A DNA stretch of 64,000 nt from Bagarius yarrelli (GCA_005784505.1 VCAZ01000037.1:835856-899855); one strand, 5' to 3'; positions 36,301-46,377 are shown, numbered from the stretch's first letter. Program-made: numbers and translations. The notes: generated from the letters alone by a model not told the origin.

Positions 36301-39300
36301 AAACATTCTATTCCAGATTTAGTCACTTTTATAATAACCTCCACACATCTGAAAATACTTTTTACTACACTTTGGAACGTGGCTTTGGGGATTTAAGCAT
36401 TCCGCCACAATAACCAAATGTTGAGGTAAGGATGTCTGGGGTGCAGTCCATGTTCCAGTTCATTTCAAAGGTGTTGAGTCAGGGCTCTGTGCAGAACACA
36501 GCATGGAATTCAGAGGCTTTGTGCACAGGGGTATTGTCATGCTGAAACAGTGACTGAGCTGCTTAGTTCCAGTAAAGGATTAATGTAAAGCTACAACAAA
36601 AAACATTGTGAACAACTGTGTGCTTCGTAGGTGTTGGCAACTGTCTGAAAAAGACACATTGATTAAGTGGTCCACACACTTTTAAATGTCCACACTCATA
36701 AAGTGTATTAAATGCATTAAAGTTAGTAGGGTTGATAATTGACTTCTACGTCATAAACAGAAATAGTAAAAAATGTGAGTAGTTCATTTTCTGGCTTTTT
36801 ACCATAACACCTGTAGAGCTGATGTAAACAAAAGAAGGAGTGATGCGCCGAATCCTATACTGAGCTTATGTACTCATACTCTTACTTGTAAAATCACCGA
36901 TACGTCTTGAGACGTCATTGACAGAACGATGTGAAAATATTTATAATTGATGACTGACAACCAGTTGTGATGCATGCATACTGCAAATACCAAGACTGGC
37001 ATGGCTTTTTTCGCAGCGATGTGAAAATATTTTATAATTGATGATGACACACCGCATGCATAAAAACTTTTTTTCCACAAAAGAGTACAAATAAGTATTT
37101 TAGAATTAGCCAGTTAAAAAACTAGCATTTAAAAACACAAAATTGAAAAACTTTCATTAACAACGGAGAATAAAGTACGGCCAGACCCTGCCAAAAAAGC
37201 AAACCCCTCCAAGACGAGAGAAAATGGCAAACCCCTCGAAAGCATAAAAACACAAAATGGCAGTAACTATCAGAAAATCAAAAAAATTTGCCGATGCCGA
37301 CCCTCCCAAAAAGAAAGCAAATTTCGGTGTTGATATCAAAAGAAAATAAAATATCAGAAAATTTCGGTGTTGGCAACAGATAAAACTCAGTATAATAAAT
37401 CCCCAAATCGGTAATCGTGATCTTTACAAGAAGTGATATCTGGTGAGTGACTTATCATTGAAATCATAAAAAATATATATCTTACAAAGCCAAGTACTGT
37501 TAATTTTATTTAATATATGTATATAATCAGCTATACTGAGCGTGTACTGTACACTGTGTATGTGATGTCAGCCAGCCATGAATAACCATCTAAAGCTTTA
37601 ACTATGTATGCAATTCTGAGATGACTAATTTCGTTTTTGGTGGTGTTGTCCTCCAAAGTTCTGCTAAACTGTGTTTTCCCCTATTCTGTATTGCAGCACA
37701 AATCTATGCAGCTAGTTCACCGCTTGTCAACAATGCCATAAATTCAGTATCACTATCCAAACTGTATACCTGAGCAAAGCAGACTTAGATAGATTATAAC
37801 CTAATACTACCTTACCATAAAGATCAATAGCTTATGTGTAAGAAATAAGGCAGGAAAGGTTAGGACTTACAGGTTGTCCTCCCCACCAACGATGGTTAAG
37901 CTTCTCTTTCCCTCTCAGCATGAACAGCGCATCGAAAGAAGGGTCATACATGGAATTACCCACAATGCCATGTGACTCAGGGTAAAGGCCCTACAAAGAC
38001 GAAAATGCCCCAAGGTCACTATACCGTTAAAGTGTTTAAAAATGCATGCTTTTTTAAAAATAATAGACTATACCAGTAAATTTCTAGAACACAGCACTTA
38101 TAAATTATTTTTCGAATAAAAAAAAAAAAGAATCATTGTTATTAATTCTTTGAAAAGTATATAAATGTAAACAATAAACATTCCAGCTGTGTGAGAATGA
38201 AACATCATTGTTGAAATTCAAGGTATCACTTTTTACACACTGTAAAAAGTTTGTGAGTGAGAAATTAACTACCTCAAAGAAAACCTAACTAATATTTTTA
38301 AAAAAAAAAGAGTCTGAAAGGCATGTTATGGCACATTCAATGGTGAAATCAGTCTTCTAGTTAATCCCAAAGACGGGGACATTATTGTTATGTAGCGATA
38401 TGCTCATCACACAATTTACAGCAAAACAATTTCTCCACTTCGCTGAAAAAACATTTACAACTATTTAAAAAAAATTGTAAGTAACATGATGATAATATGC
38501 GAACAAAAAGGATATATATTATAAATACACAATCTAATTGTTATTATTGTAGTGACTGAACTTGTGGTCCTTGCTGAAAAATTTTACCTTTTATTTGCTT
38601 CTAACTCCTTCACTGTGTTTGTATTTTCTTACACATATTTTTAACCCGAAATACAGAGTTAAAAAGCTGCACAAAGTAATAAGGAATACATACTGTTGCA
38701 ATCGTATATAAATTCGGGTAGGTCTTGGTGGGGTAGATGGGTCTCATGTACGGTGCATGTGTGCCACATGTTCCTACAAATGAAGGCATCATTATAAAAC
38801 AAAAAACTAGTTACAAACTAGACTATCGACACCAGATGATATCTCTATATTTTAGTCTTACTCAGTTTTTCTATGTTGGGAATCACAATGTTGCTTTTTT
38901 TCATGTATGAGGCTCTAAAGCCATCGACAGACAGCATGATGAGTGGCGGACGAACAAAACTAAAACACAAAAAAAAGACAAACAAACAATGAGAGATATG
39001 TTCACATTATAGAATACTGCTATCAAATGACTTACTTATATTATAGTTCTAATGTCATTTGGTGGACTGAGAAATACAATTACAAACTAGCTTGCTAAAC
39101 ATTTTCAGTCATATACATCACTGTCAGAACTATTCAATGTTCATCTAGCTTAATTACAGTAAGAGTCATTTGCTAGCTAGCATAAGCTGGTTAACATTTT
39201 AAAATCAGTCAGTTATATGTGAACAGTTACTAGCTTTCTTTTATTTTGCAAGTTAAAGATTATTAATTAAATATTCGAATTGATATGTACTAATAGAAAC

Positions 39301-42300
39301 GATTTGTGGCAACTAATTGCGCTTCTGTCATCTAAGTATCAAATAATGCTAATCTACTTAGAAGTCTCTTGAAAAAGTCACACATGCAATCAGTCCTAAC
39401 GCCTTCTGGAATCCACACACAAGTCAAAAGAGCTCATTTGCAGGTCAATCTGATGCTGTGTGACCCCACAATCATCTGCGCAACATGCCGTTAGCATGAT
39501 ACAGATATGTAAAACAGGATGAGAGCTTGAAAAGTCTTTAAAAAGACTTGTATAAAAGCATTTGGTAGGCGGAGGGCTAGCACAGGATCTAGCTTTGTAA
39601 AGGAGAAACAAGGTATGAGTAACTGTAGCATTAACATTATTCAGTGTGATTTAGTTTCAGAAGCCCTTACATAGGTTTGGCATCATCATAAAATAAAACC
39701 TGCATAATTTAATTGACTAATATAACAATTTCATCCAGGAACTTGAAATACACAACAATAAAATTGCAGACATAAAAATTACTAAAAAGCGAAAGTTACA
39801 ACTAGTGTGAATCTGCTAGAAAAAACAGTGTGAAGTCCTCTTACCCAGCAGGACACTCATGGCTTTTTATCTCCTCACACTTGTCTTCCAACCATGGAGT
39901 ATCACCTAGAATAGAGCTGGATACTGTTAACTGTTTACTGGTGGAATAAAATTTGACTTTGACTTCAATTGAGGGTAAAGGGTCATTGCTCAGGGGCCCA
40001 GGAGTAGTAGCTTGGTAGTGCTGGGAATCCAACTTACGATCGACCAATCAACAGTCCAACGTGTTAACCACTGAGCTAGCACTGCTCTATCTTTTACCCC
40101 TGTTGGCTTAATATTACCATTTACTTTAAAGCTAATGGGTGTTAAAAAAACGAACCATTTCTTTAACCATAGATATAATTTTATCAAATTTATTTAAAAG
40201 TTTTAAATCGGCATAGAATTTTTGTAGCCTCTAATAGAAAAGAAATAAAATAAAGATAATTCTCACTACAGTAATTCTGTTTAAGCATTGCCTGTGATTT
40301 GTTATTTAACAGAAAACAATGAATAAACGACCAGTTATTGACGACATACCTCAAATAAACAGTACAACAATTTAAGACAGGTACACTAAGAAAGCATTAA
40401 GTATTAAATAGGTAGCTACGTTTCCTCTCACACAGTCAGAATAGCAGATTACTAAGTTAAATGAAGTTGAAATGAAATTTTAAATACTTGCGTTTGATAT
40501 CCAAAGTTTATCAAAAAAAGTTAAAAATAAAGAGAAAAAATAGGTCCACAATAAGGGCCGCTTTGTTACAGCATATTTTATCTGATGCTTTCACATGGTA
40601 CAGTGTAGCGCTAACACTTTGATGGAAAGAAGTGGGCTACAGTCCCTGTAATCAGCAGTAGTACAATGTAAACTTAAAAACTTATTATTTATTCAAGATT
40701 CGTTAAAAAAACTAACTGTTATTCATTTACAAACAGCTCTTCATACTGTAGTCTGATGGCCAACAACCTTTTTTTTAATGTCAACCTTTTTTTTTCCGTT
40801 TTCTGTTATTTTTCAGTTTATTGTGCATTTTAAAGCAGGCTAGGTCATTTGGTTCAAAAGTATTATTGATCTCTTTACATACCAATATCAATCATTCCTT
40901 TAAATAGTCTAAATATTTTTATACAGGAGTCAAAGGGTCTACAGTATTTCTTTTAAAGGCTTAAAGGTTATTTCTTGTTGCTTTTGTGTTGTGTCTGTAA
41001 AGATACCAAATTTGCTATTGGGTAAACACAATACTCCACAATACTTTACACTACTCATTACATTCTACTATACTCTACACTACACAAATCTTTACTGGCA
41101 GTCACGCCAATGGATTCTATTTTACTGTACCATGACTTATTGGGTGATATAGGCTACAAAGATTCACAGCTCTTTAATCTTTTATGGACTGGTGTAAAAA
41201 CGATGTGTGAAAGTGAAAGTAGCAAAACTAAACAATCTTACATACATAGAATAAATGATCTATAATAGCACAATGTTCCTACCTTTACAGAGGGTCTTAA
41301 AATTCGTACAGCAGTCTCCTTTGGCCAGGCAGTCATCTGAACAGTGGCAGGCATGCTTTTCATTTCGAGTTTCTCCACATCTCTCTTTGCTGCATTCAAA
41401 GCCTCCTTCTAAATGACACAAAATCAGTCACTACTTACATACTTGTGTAATGTTTACATATGTATACGACCCTCAACAACGGATGTTTTACTTATTCGTT
41501 TTGAATTTCTCAACAAAAGCGACAACTGAAAAAGAACACCAAAAAAAATCATGCATAAAATAAAATGGTAGCATCAGTCAAGCAGTCCAATGAAAACCCA
41601 CCTGTCTTTAAGCAGTGCTCATCAAAGTCTAAACAGCAACTATTGTATGTTTTGCAAAGGTTGTCACAGCGGCAGTTGGGTGCCTGGGCCTCCTGTAGCT
41701 CAAAGCACCTGTATTTGCATGATCCCAGTGAGCTGTCATATTCGGTGTCAGCTTGGTCTGAGACGTGAAAGACAAAACGTTATTATCTAAGCAAAGGCGC
41801 TAACATTAACTTATACAGTAAGAAAAACACTAACTTGACTATCATTCAAAAGTTTACTTCCTTGTTATTTACATTGGACAGCGGTGTAAATAAGCACCCG
41901 TGTGAGCAAAAGTTCATTACATTAAAATACATAGTTATATCTGTCATAGAACCAATTAAATAACAACAATCAATCTAAAGGAAAGAAACAGGGGCTCCTA
42001 TAAAATACACAGTGAATCGATTAAAAAAAAAAACATTTTAAAAAACAAGTAAATTACTGGAACATTAGATGGAGAATTACTTTTTAAAGTCATTAATTTT
42101 AGGTGCCACTTACTTTGCAGATCCCAATATTAACATAAAATTGACGTATAATGTGTAACACACTAACCATTTAAAAAAAAATGTAAGTATTGCGAAGGAG
42201 CTGAAGCATCTGCTCTGTCTAGTTGCATGAGCTAAATAATTTCCTGTTATGCAAGAACCCAATTCAAAAAAACTGTTTTGCCAGACACATGTATCCAATT

Positions 42301-44324
42301 TTGAGTAGGGCTCCTTTTTACTTTATTAAGAGCAGAAAGGGTAAAATGGAGAAACAAGCTTTGTTTTGAAATAAAAAAAAAGGAATTCATTCTAAGCTTA
42401 AATATTCTACATAACATATTAACAGAAAACCTTTTTTTTTCCCGAATTTGGGAAAATTCTGGTCAAATTTTGGTGTCAGGTTTAAAATGCACTATTGTTT
42501 CCAAAAAACCCTCCTTTGAATGTAAAAATAATTTTGAAAGAAGCGATTACTTTTTACCTGGATGTCGTCATCCAAGTAAAAAGTAAAAAAGAAGATTCAG
42601 GTAATATGTAGCAGGAGGTAGATTCTATAGTGGTTCTTTGGAGCAATAAAAACATAACATATAGATCATTTCGCAGACACCTGTATCCAGCGTTACATAC
42701 ATTCATATCACAAACATAGTTTATGTATACAACTAAGGTTACTTGCTCAAGGACCCATCAGCGTCCTTCCAACCAGCAGTCCCACATTTTAACCAATGAG
42801 CTATCACTTTCTGGTTGCCGGTATGTTAAGCAGGTGACACATTTTAAAATATGACATCAGCCCCCAATTACAATCAAACTATTTTTTCTTTTAGCGGAAA
42901 TGGCATATTAATTACAATAATTATACCACGGTGTGACTTATGACAATTTTCATACTGTAGTAAAACAAATGATAAAACAATGATGTGTTTGCTTCAGCAG
43001 CAGGAATCGGAATGTTTATGACAACATGAATAATAGGTTTATATTTAGAAGCTTGTCTTAATACATTATCCTTTGTATGACAAAGGTACTTGTGTGTGTG
43101 ATGAATGTGTTACATAATTTAAACCTAATCATAAAAATATTGAAAACATATTGTTAGAAATAATAAAAATAAATATATAGAGGCAAATTTTTTCTTTTGT
43201 TTTGTTTATGCTCCCATTTTCCACTTTTACTTTCTTTTTGAAGTTTGTTGTCTTAAAGTTATACGACATGATTTACACTGACAGATGGGAACTTTCTTAG
43301 TGCTTTTTGAGCAATAACTGTTTAACCACGGGTTTCAGACCAGATACAAATATATAAAATAGCATGAAACAACATAAAACATGCAAAACTAATAAAATAA
43401 TCTCAAGAACAACCAATAATATAAATTACTGACAGGGTCTTTTTTCACTACAACTTACATTTACAGCATTTAGCGACACTCTTATCCAGACTTTTATTTT
43501 ATCCAGACTTACATTTATTTAATTTATACAACTAAGCAATTGGGAGTTAAGGGACTTGCTCAGGGGCCCAACAGTGGCAACTCGGTGATACTGAATCAAA
43601 CTACCACATATTTAGTGTTAGGAAAGAAAATAATGCAGACAACCTGAATGTGTTGACTGAATCAATAAAATAATTTAATTAATTTAATTTTTTTTTCTTG
43701 TTTTAAAAGTTCGGCTGTGGATGCAAAAAAGAAGTAAATTGGAAAGCCTCACATCGCACACGGGACGCATCCGGTTTTCCGTTCCGTTGTATGACAAACG
43801 CCGGGTAAATTCTCGATCCAAACAGAAGAGAGACAGCACAAAGTACCTAGAAAGAAATCAACACAAATTATTAATTATATTGCCATTTCAGTGCCAATTA
43901 AATAAACAGCTCAGGAAAATTAGTACACAGTAAATTAAAGTGTGTTTGGGTTAATAGATGTAAGTGACATTTCTGGACCCCACACACACAAAGTTATAAT
44001 AGTATAAAAAGTATAATATAATATAATATAATATAATATAATATAATATATGCAAATTTATACACACTGTACAACTTTCTTAATATATGAATTCGACGCA
44101 AAAATAGATTTAATTAATTAATTAATATATAGCTAATAACAATGTTCATTAAAAACGCCTTATGAAGTCGACAGACAATAAAATTAACATTATATAAAGA
44201 AAAAAAAAACAGGGTGGAAAAAATATCTGCCTGAAAATAAAAATGATTTAGGTTTACTTGAAGGTCTTGTATACTGTTATATTTATTCATTCGGATCTTA
44301 CCGTACCAGTTTCAACTGCCCCAT
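14819..44324 (-). CDS. enpp2: Autotaxin, ectonucleotide pyrophosphatase/phosphodiesterase 2
   Basis: Secreted lysophospholipase D that makes lysophosphatidic acid from lysophosphatidylcholine. The minus-strand CDS joins 44324-44307, 43846-43753, 41757-41602, 41408-41283, 39905-39845, 38959-38862, 38773-38694, 37990-37871, 35182-35127, 34350-34285, 33853-33781, 33502-33394, 32920-32795, 32655-32624, 32519-32392, 30504-30420, 30339-30252, 28158-27989, 27229-27184, 26987-26848, 24211-24076, 23354-23277, 21492-21360, 15644-15491 and 14989-14819. All introns are GT-AG and the phases agree throughout. The total is 2544 nt, 847 residues, against about 863 for human autotaxin beta. Domain order is signal peptide, two somatomedin-B domains, phosphodiesterase domain, linker and nuclease-like domain. 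The C-terminus KTYLHTYESEI and the segment GLYPESHGIVGNSMYDP identify ENPP2 rather than ENPP1 or ENPP3. No lesion was seen. Exon borders are read by eye. Confidence 0.97.
15845..15990 (+). mobile_element. tRNA-derived SINE-like fragment
   Basis: GTGGCTTAATGGTTAAGG resembles a tRNA A-box region, and 'ggttgaagttcgagcac' downstream resembles a degenerate B box. It lies just beyond the 3' end of the RTE copy at 16025. The body and tail are not clear. Confidence 0.4.
16639..16887 (+). mobile_element. tRNA-derived SINE with 6-bp target duplication
   Basis: The 249-bp element has a tRNA-like head (GGGTGGCTCAAATGGTTAAGG) and a B-box-like GGTTCAAGCCCC at about 16693-16704. A body with 'ccttgagcaagacccttaacccc' follows, and the tail ends in TTGAATATACTTATA. 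It is flanked by CTTTCA at 16633-16638 and 16888-16893. The RTE copy at 12902-13920 carries the same site uninterrupted (about 13360-13367, reverse sense). A related copy lies at 34100-34245. Confidence 0.88.
17397..18833 (+). mobile_element. Tc1/mariner transposon with about 200-bp inverted repeats
   Basis: The left TIR (about 17397-17590) and right TIR (about 18655-18833) are near-perfect reverse complements. Both include 'atctttttatgtgaaaacac', 'gctgtcccatcaaaaaaa' and 'ggggtgtactcacttttgtt'-type blocks. Long TIRs of this kind mark the IR/DR class of fish Tc1 elements. Insertion was into the RT region of the RTE copy, which resumes on both sides. Length is about 1.44 kb. Confidence 0.92.
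17718..18640 (+). pseudogene. Tc1-like transposase, inactivated
   Basis: It starts MAPYGKELSEDLKKRIV at 17718. The paired-like DNA-binding half is intact (GRPKNLS hook). The first catalytic Asp is in LWSDETKINF, but a TAG follows at about 18183. A second frame from 18202 carries GGGSVMVWGCMS and the second Asp (FQHDNDPKHT), then another TAG at about 18463. After NWPSMSP the segment with the third acidic residue (normally LNPIEHLW) is missing. The frame jumps to the conserved tail VEAVLENNGGHTKY. So the copy has two stops and a deletion of the catalytic Glu region. Confidence 0.9.
20860..21270 (-). mobile_element. Decayed Tc1-like remnant
   Basis: The right edge has 'ggcaatatagtgt', a Tc1 terminus also found at 5254-5265, partly duplicated. 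Internal blocks ('aggactttgtgcagaacattcaag', 'gcattgtcatgctgaaacag') are the antisense of a Tc1 transposase catalytic region. The same blocks recur at 36254-36710. No open frame is left. Confidence 0.6.
22490..22705. mobile_element. Short Tc1-like non-autonomous remnant
   Basis: 'aaagtatatggacaaaca' at the left and 'ggcaatacagtgta' at the right resemble the outward ends of fish Tc1 elements. The interior (about 200 bp) has no transposase similarity. Confidence 0.35.
23030..23110 (+). repeat. Short dispersed DNA-transposon-like repeat and poly-C run
   Basis: 'ccagggatcaccaaacttggtcctggagggcc' is a sequence type often seen at the ends of fish non-autonomous DNA transposons. It runs into a run of ten C at 23101-23110. 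It lies between enpp2 exons. Confidence 0.35.
23560..23765 (+). mobile_element. LINE 3'-tail repeat, copy 1
   Basis: Contains a (GT)n run at 23589-23611, then 'ctgtccagggtgg', 'gatagactccggcag' and a terminal 'atagatggatgaa'. This block order is a common teleost LINE 3' tail and recurs at 57955-58255. Confidence 0.65.
24977..26442. mobile_element. hAT-like non-autonomous repeat, copy B, carrying a solo LTR
   Basis: The left end begins CAGTGGTGTGCAG. The right end, read inward from 26442, begins CAGTGGCGGGCCG. Both start CAGTGG as hAT-type termini do. Without the LTR insertion the element is about 960 bp. Internal blocks match copy A at 6530-7324. No transposase frame is visible. A perfect 8-bp target duplication is not evident. 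Confidence 0.6.
25766..26263 (+). mobile_element. Solo LTR with 5-bp target duplication
   Basis: The 498-bp block starts TGTAAGG and ends CCGTTACA, the TG...CA ends of an LTR with a short imperfect inverted repeat (TGTAA/TTACA). ATTGC flanks it at 25761-25765 and 26264-26268. It contains an AATAAA near its right end (about 26206). Orientation is taken from that signal. It interrupts the hAT-like repeat, whose other copy has the undisturbed join near 7105-7125. No internal retroelement sequence remains, as expected after LTR-LTR recombination. Confidence 0.85.
27275..27319 (-). other. enpp2: Candidate extra enpp2 cassette exon, 45 nt, basic
   Basis: Between exons 27989-28158 and 27184-27229 lies a 45-nt block with a pyrimidine-rich acceptor (atcttttgcag) and a good donor (gtaaga). 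It is phase 0 at both ends and has no stop. It would add 15 residues, LRSKNRGQRALKVSL, with five Arg/Lys, directly before NKVEELN. Mammalian autotaxin gamma carries a 25-residue insert slightly downstream of this point, between different exons. Inclusion here is inference and I cannot see transcripts. Confidence 0.4.
28522..29929 (+). mobile_element. Tc1-like transposon, family C copy 1
   Basis: The 1408-bp element is flanked by TA (28520-28521 and 29930-29931). Ends begin CAGTGC/CACTGCC followed by 'tttaaaaaagtattcatatcc' and its complement. Inner TIR blocks 'gattttatgtgatagaccaacacaaagtagcacataattgtgaagtgga' recur at the right end. Transposase traces include FKARLGYKKPIPSFKHLNEH near 28858-28917 and 'catgatggtggcagcatcatgc' near 29308. 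The frame is broken many times. Confidence 0.88.
30420..39905 (-). CDS. enpp2: enpp2 exons 5-16: catalytic phosphodiesterase domain
   Basis: Twelve exons from 39905-39845 to 30504-30420. Metal and catalytic residues are all present: Asp of MLSVDGFRASYM (exon 6), nucleophile Thr of YPTKTYPN (exon 7), Asp and His of TDAYGHKLGP (exon 11), Asp-His of VGDHG (exon 12, with Met following from exon 13), and the last zinc His of GDHGYDNKINSMQ (exon 16). These correspond to human D172, T210, D312, H316, D359, H360 and H475, within one residue depending on numbering. The short 32-nt exon 14 (32655-32624) completes KYDDAKAVVANLT. The enzyme is predicted to be fully active. The mammalian alpha-isoform insertion near exon 12 was not found. 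Confidence 0.95.
31512..31690 (+). mobile_element. tRNA-derived SINE
   Basis: Head GGGTGGCTCATGGTTAGGG with a B-box-like 'gggtttgatttcc'. The body is 'gagcaaggcccttaacccctc' and the tail 'gtcgctttggataagggtgtcaaatgctgtaaatgtaa', the common teleost SINE 3' end. It lies in an enpp2 intron, opposite to the gene. Confidence 0.8.
34100..34245 (-). mobile_element. tRNA-derived SINE, same family as 16639-16887
   Basis: On the minus strand it has 'gggttcaaccctccc' (B-box-like), 'cccttgagcaagatccttaacc' and 'ctcctgctccaggggcgctgtatc'. These match blocks of the 16639 SINE. It is truncated at its 3' side and lies between enpp2 exons 10 and 11. Confidence 0.72.
35575..35990 (+). mobile_element. Tc1-like transposon, family C copy 2, truncated
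   Basis: It starts abruptly inside the transposase region ('acagcaaacatgtggaagaagg', WSDETKVELFGL-type coding). It skips a central part and ends in the family C right TIR ('ttatgtgctactttgtgttgg'). The 5' half is absent. Confidence 0.8.
36254..36710 (-). mobile_element. Tc1-like non-autonomous element
   Basis: The left end 'tatatggacagaagtattgggacacc' is a widespread fish Tc1 terminus, and the right end reads '...catttaaaagtgtgtgg' in reverse sense. The interior shares transposase antisense blocks with 20860-21270 ('attgtcatgctgaaacagtgactgagctg'). It is about 460 bp with no intact frame. Confidence 0.6.
36920..37400. repeat. Locally duplicated intronic sequence
   Basis: 'gatgtgaaaatattt(t)ataattgatga' occurs twice, at about 36929 and 37019. 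Further right 'aaatttcggtgttg' also occurs twice, at about 37320 and 37361, with similar 'atcaaaagaaaat/atcagaaaat' neighbours. The duplications are short and imperfect. No repeat family was recognised. Confidence 0.5.
39930..40085 (-). mobile_element. tRNA-derived SINE
   Basis: On the minus strand it begins GTGCTAGCTCAGTGGTTAAC, close to a tRNA A box, then 'aagttggattcccag' (B-box region) and 'gggcccctgagcaatgacc'. It lies in an enpp2 intron, in the sense of the gene. Confidence 0.75.
41283..41757 (-). CDS. enpp2: enpp2 exons 3-4: tandem somatomedin-B domains
   Basis: Exon 3 (41757-41602) encodes the first Cys-rich module (CKYRCFELQEAQ, then CRCDNLCKTYNSCCLDFDEHC). Exon 4 (41408-41283) encodes the second (FECSKERCGETRN, then CHCSDDCLAKGDCC). 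Each shows the CxCxxxC...CC spacing of the eight-cysteine SMB fold. In autotaxin these domains bind integrins and help form the lipid exit tunnel. One exon per domain, with matching phases, is the usual ENPP layout. Confidence 0.96.
42660..42815 (-). mobile_element. tRNA-derived SINE fragment
   Basis: On the minus strand it has 'gatagctcattggttaaaat' at the head, 'ggtccttgagcaagtaacc' in the body and 'ggatacaggtgtctgcgaaat' at the tail. Confidence 0.7.
43455..43620 (-). mobile_element. tRNA-derived SINE fragment with duplicated tail
   Basis: It has the 'gggcccctgagcaagtccc' body and the 'gataagagtgtcgctaaatgctgtaaatgtaa' tail on the minus strand. 'atccagactt' in the tail region is doubled. 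Confidence 0.7.
43753..44324 (-). CDS. enpp2: enpp2 exons 1-2: signal peptide
   Basis: Exon 1 coding is 44324-44307 (MGQLKL). Exon 2 (43846-43753) continues VLCAVSLLFGSRIYPAF, giving a short basic start, a hydrophobic core and a plausible cleavage region. A propeptide ending SRVR follows, where mammals have a furin site. The Met at 44324 is the only ATG close to the splice donor. Two donors lie five bases apart (CTG|gtacgg and GTACG|gtaaga). Only the first keeps the frame into exon 2 and on into the somatomedin-B exon. Confidence 0.82.
44008..44051. repeat. (ATAAT)n microsatellite
   Basis: Eight or so tandem TATAA pentamers lie between enpp2 exons 1 and 2. Confidence 0.9.
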
Positions 44325-44399
44325 GTTTCCTCCTGTGCAGCTTCTGCTGCTTGTGCCTCTATCCCGTACAGGATTTCTGAGCTCTACTGCCCCTGCGCT

Positions 44400-44535
44400 C
44401 CACACGCCTCCCTACTGCACACGGAGTGTCCTATGTGGGACGATCACTGCTATTATACACAGCCTACGGAGTGTGTTTACACAAACAGAACGAAATCTAA
44501 TTGGAAAGAGGCCTGAGTTTGACCAATAGGGCCTC
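44400..44535 (-). promoter_or_regulatory. enpp2: Putative enpp2 core promoter
   Basis: Reading the minus strand toward exon 1, there is a CCAAT motif (TCCAATTAG) at about 44505-44497 and an inverted CCAAT (ATTGG) near 44527. About 40 bases downstream of the first CCAAT is a TATA-like TGTATAATAG at about 44460. Initiation would fall near 44425-44430, about 100 bases 5' of the ATG at 44324. Local GC content is higher than in the flanks. Confidence 0.4.
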
Positions 44536-44539
44536 TGAA

Positions 44540-45610
44540 AAAGTCACGCGGGCGTTGCGTCACAACAAAGGGGGTGAAGCCCAGTGAGTAAGTTTTTAAA
44601 AAAACAAAAAAAAAAAAAAGAAAGAGAAAGGGATCCCTTGCTTTGGGAAGAATTTATAATCTAGTAGTCAGTATCTTGAATGGGTGATCCAAAATAATAT
44701 AAATATATCTATTGCAATGATGTACACATATGTATGTAAAAATATATAAACTACAAATTTTGGTTCTAATCAATCTGCAATAGCTGCTCTGACCCCGTTA
44801 TTAATGCTAATAAGATTAATATTATTCTAAGACATCATTTTTGCATTTGAACAATGGATACTGCATGTAAACAGCCTAAAATATTGACGTAATTACTGTT
44901 AATAAAAGATCTTTATACTGGTTCACACTTTCACATTTGAACCTTACAACTACAATCCGCACCTACAATCTTCATCAAAATCAGTTTATGAATATAACAT
45001 TTACACACAGATGACAAGTTTTTATTTCATATAAAGCCTTGCCAAAAAATTCAAAACAAATCTAATTAACATATAACTGCTAAAAATATATAACCAGTCA
45101 TATTAAATACAGAATTTACTAAACTACAGCACTCAAATTTACTGCTAATGGTCTAAGGTGATCTATGATATTTTAGTTTTCCCAACATCACTCAGAAGAG
45201 AATTGCAGTGTAGAAAACAATTACTCCGAATTTTATTTTGTCAGTTATTGTACGCCGACAGCCCTAAAATCAAAAAACAAACCAGGCAAAACTTTGAAAT
45301 GCAGAATGTTGCTTGTAAACTTGGTAAATACTAAGTCTCATAATGGCTTAAATCATTTTTATTCCCAAAGTATGTTTTTTGATCTGACTAGAAAGTAGCT
45401 TAGTGGCTAATAAAAACCCCATAACACCTGCAGTTTTGGAAATGCTCTGCCCATTCAGCTAGCCGTCATAAAATGGCTCCTTTTAAGGTTGCTCAGATAC
45501 TTACACTTACCCATTTTCCTGCTTCCAACACAAACTTTAAACAGCTAAAATAGAAATTAATTGTAAATGCAAATAAAAAAATAAAATAAAGAAGCGTTGT
45601 TTTTCAGAAA
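44540..45610. other. Intergenic spacer between taf2 and enpp2
   Basis: AT-rich sequence with a poly-A run at about 44597-44620. No coding frame, repeat family or conserved-looking element was recognised. Confidence 0.5.
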
Positions 45611-45614
45611 GAGT

Positions 45615-46377
45615 ATAATTTATTTCATCTACAAATATCAAGTAATGGCAATGTTATAAAACAATAAAAATCCACCCTCTTTCCCCACGAGTCCTCTAAG
45701 CACTCACAGGATGAAAAGTTGACCATTATGGGACTTCATCTGTGAGGCAGAAATGCCGAGGCAGAAATGCCGAGGCAGACATGGCTGCCACCTCAATGCA
45801 GAAAGAATGACCACGTATCAAGTGCAACAACTAGGTAAATGAACAGAGACCGCGTTTGAGCTCTACGTTAACGAGCCATGGCAAAAGCTAAAACAACTTT
45901 ACAAAACAATTAAAAATACATAGAGAGGCAAATAGGATCATTGTTTAAACATTTAACCCCAAAAACAGTGTAACATTGTAATGATCTGGAAGATAAAAGT
46001 TTCACCTGACTAGCTAGGTTTACTTTTTGCATTCCATTCCTATTCCTTACAATAAATTTGGCCAAGCTACTGACCTTAACCTAGAAAATTGTAGCATTAG
46101 CGATGTAGCTTTACACTTCTAGACTGACCATACAATATAGGCAGTTGTACTCTTTATGAATTGAGATAAGCAATGTCTGAAGAGCAAAACTCCCCAAGGA
46201 GTCCAACAAGACTGGGTTCAGGTGGTTTTCTTAAACACCGATTGGTCATGATGGTGTCTTTACCAAGCAAGACAGAAGGGATCTCCATGATGCATCAAAA
46301 AAGTAATAGTAAATATTAAAAAGCTTAACAGAACCATGAACTATTCTGTTTATAGATAGCACTTGGTGGAACTAATG
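45615..46377 (-). terminator. taf2: taf2 3' UTR and likely polyadenylation signal
   Basis: After the taf2 stop (46380-46378) the minus strand runs about 750 bases to an AATAAA hexamer at about 45625-45620 ('gatgaaataaatt'). Tandem 'gccgaggcagaaat' units lie inside it at about 45741-45783. No other gene lies between this and the enpp2 promoter. Confidence 0.5.

Larger units (their letters stand above)
14830..44300 (-). other. enpp2: enpp2 introns not listed under other entries
   Basis: Apart from the repeats listed separately, the introns are AT-rich with poly-A/T runs (for example around 24470-24525) and no second gene on either strand. Intron 3' ends carry ordinary polypyrimidine tracts. 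The 37000-37400 stretch has local duplications, described under its own entry. Confidence 0.5.
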
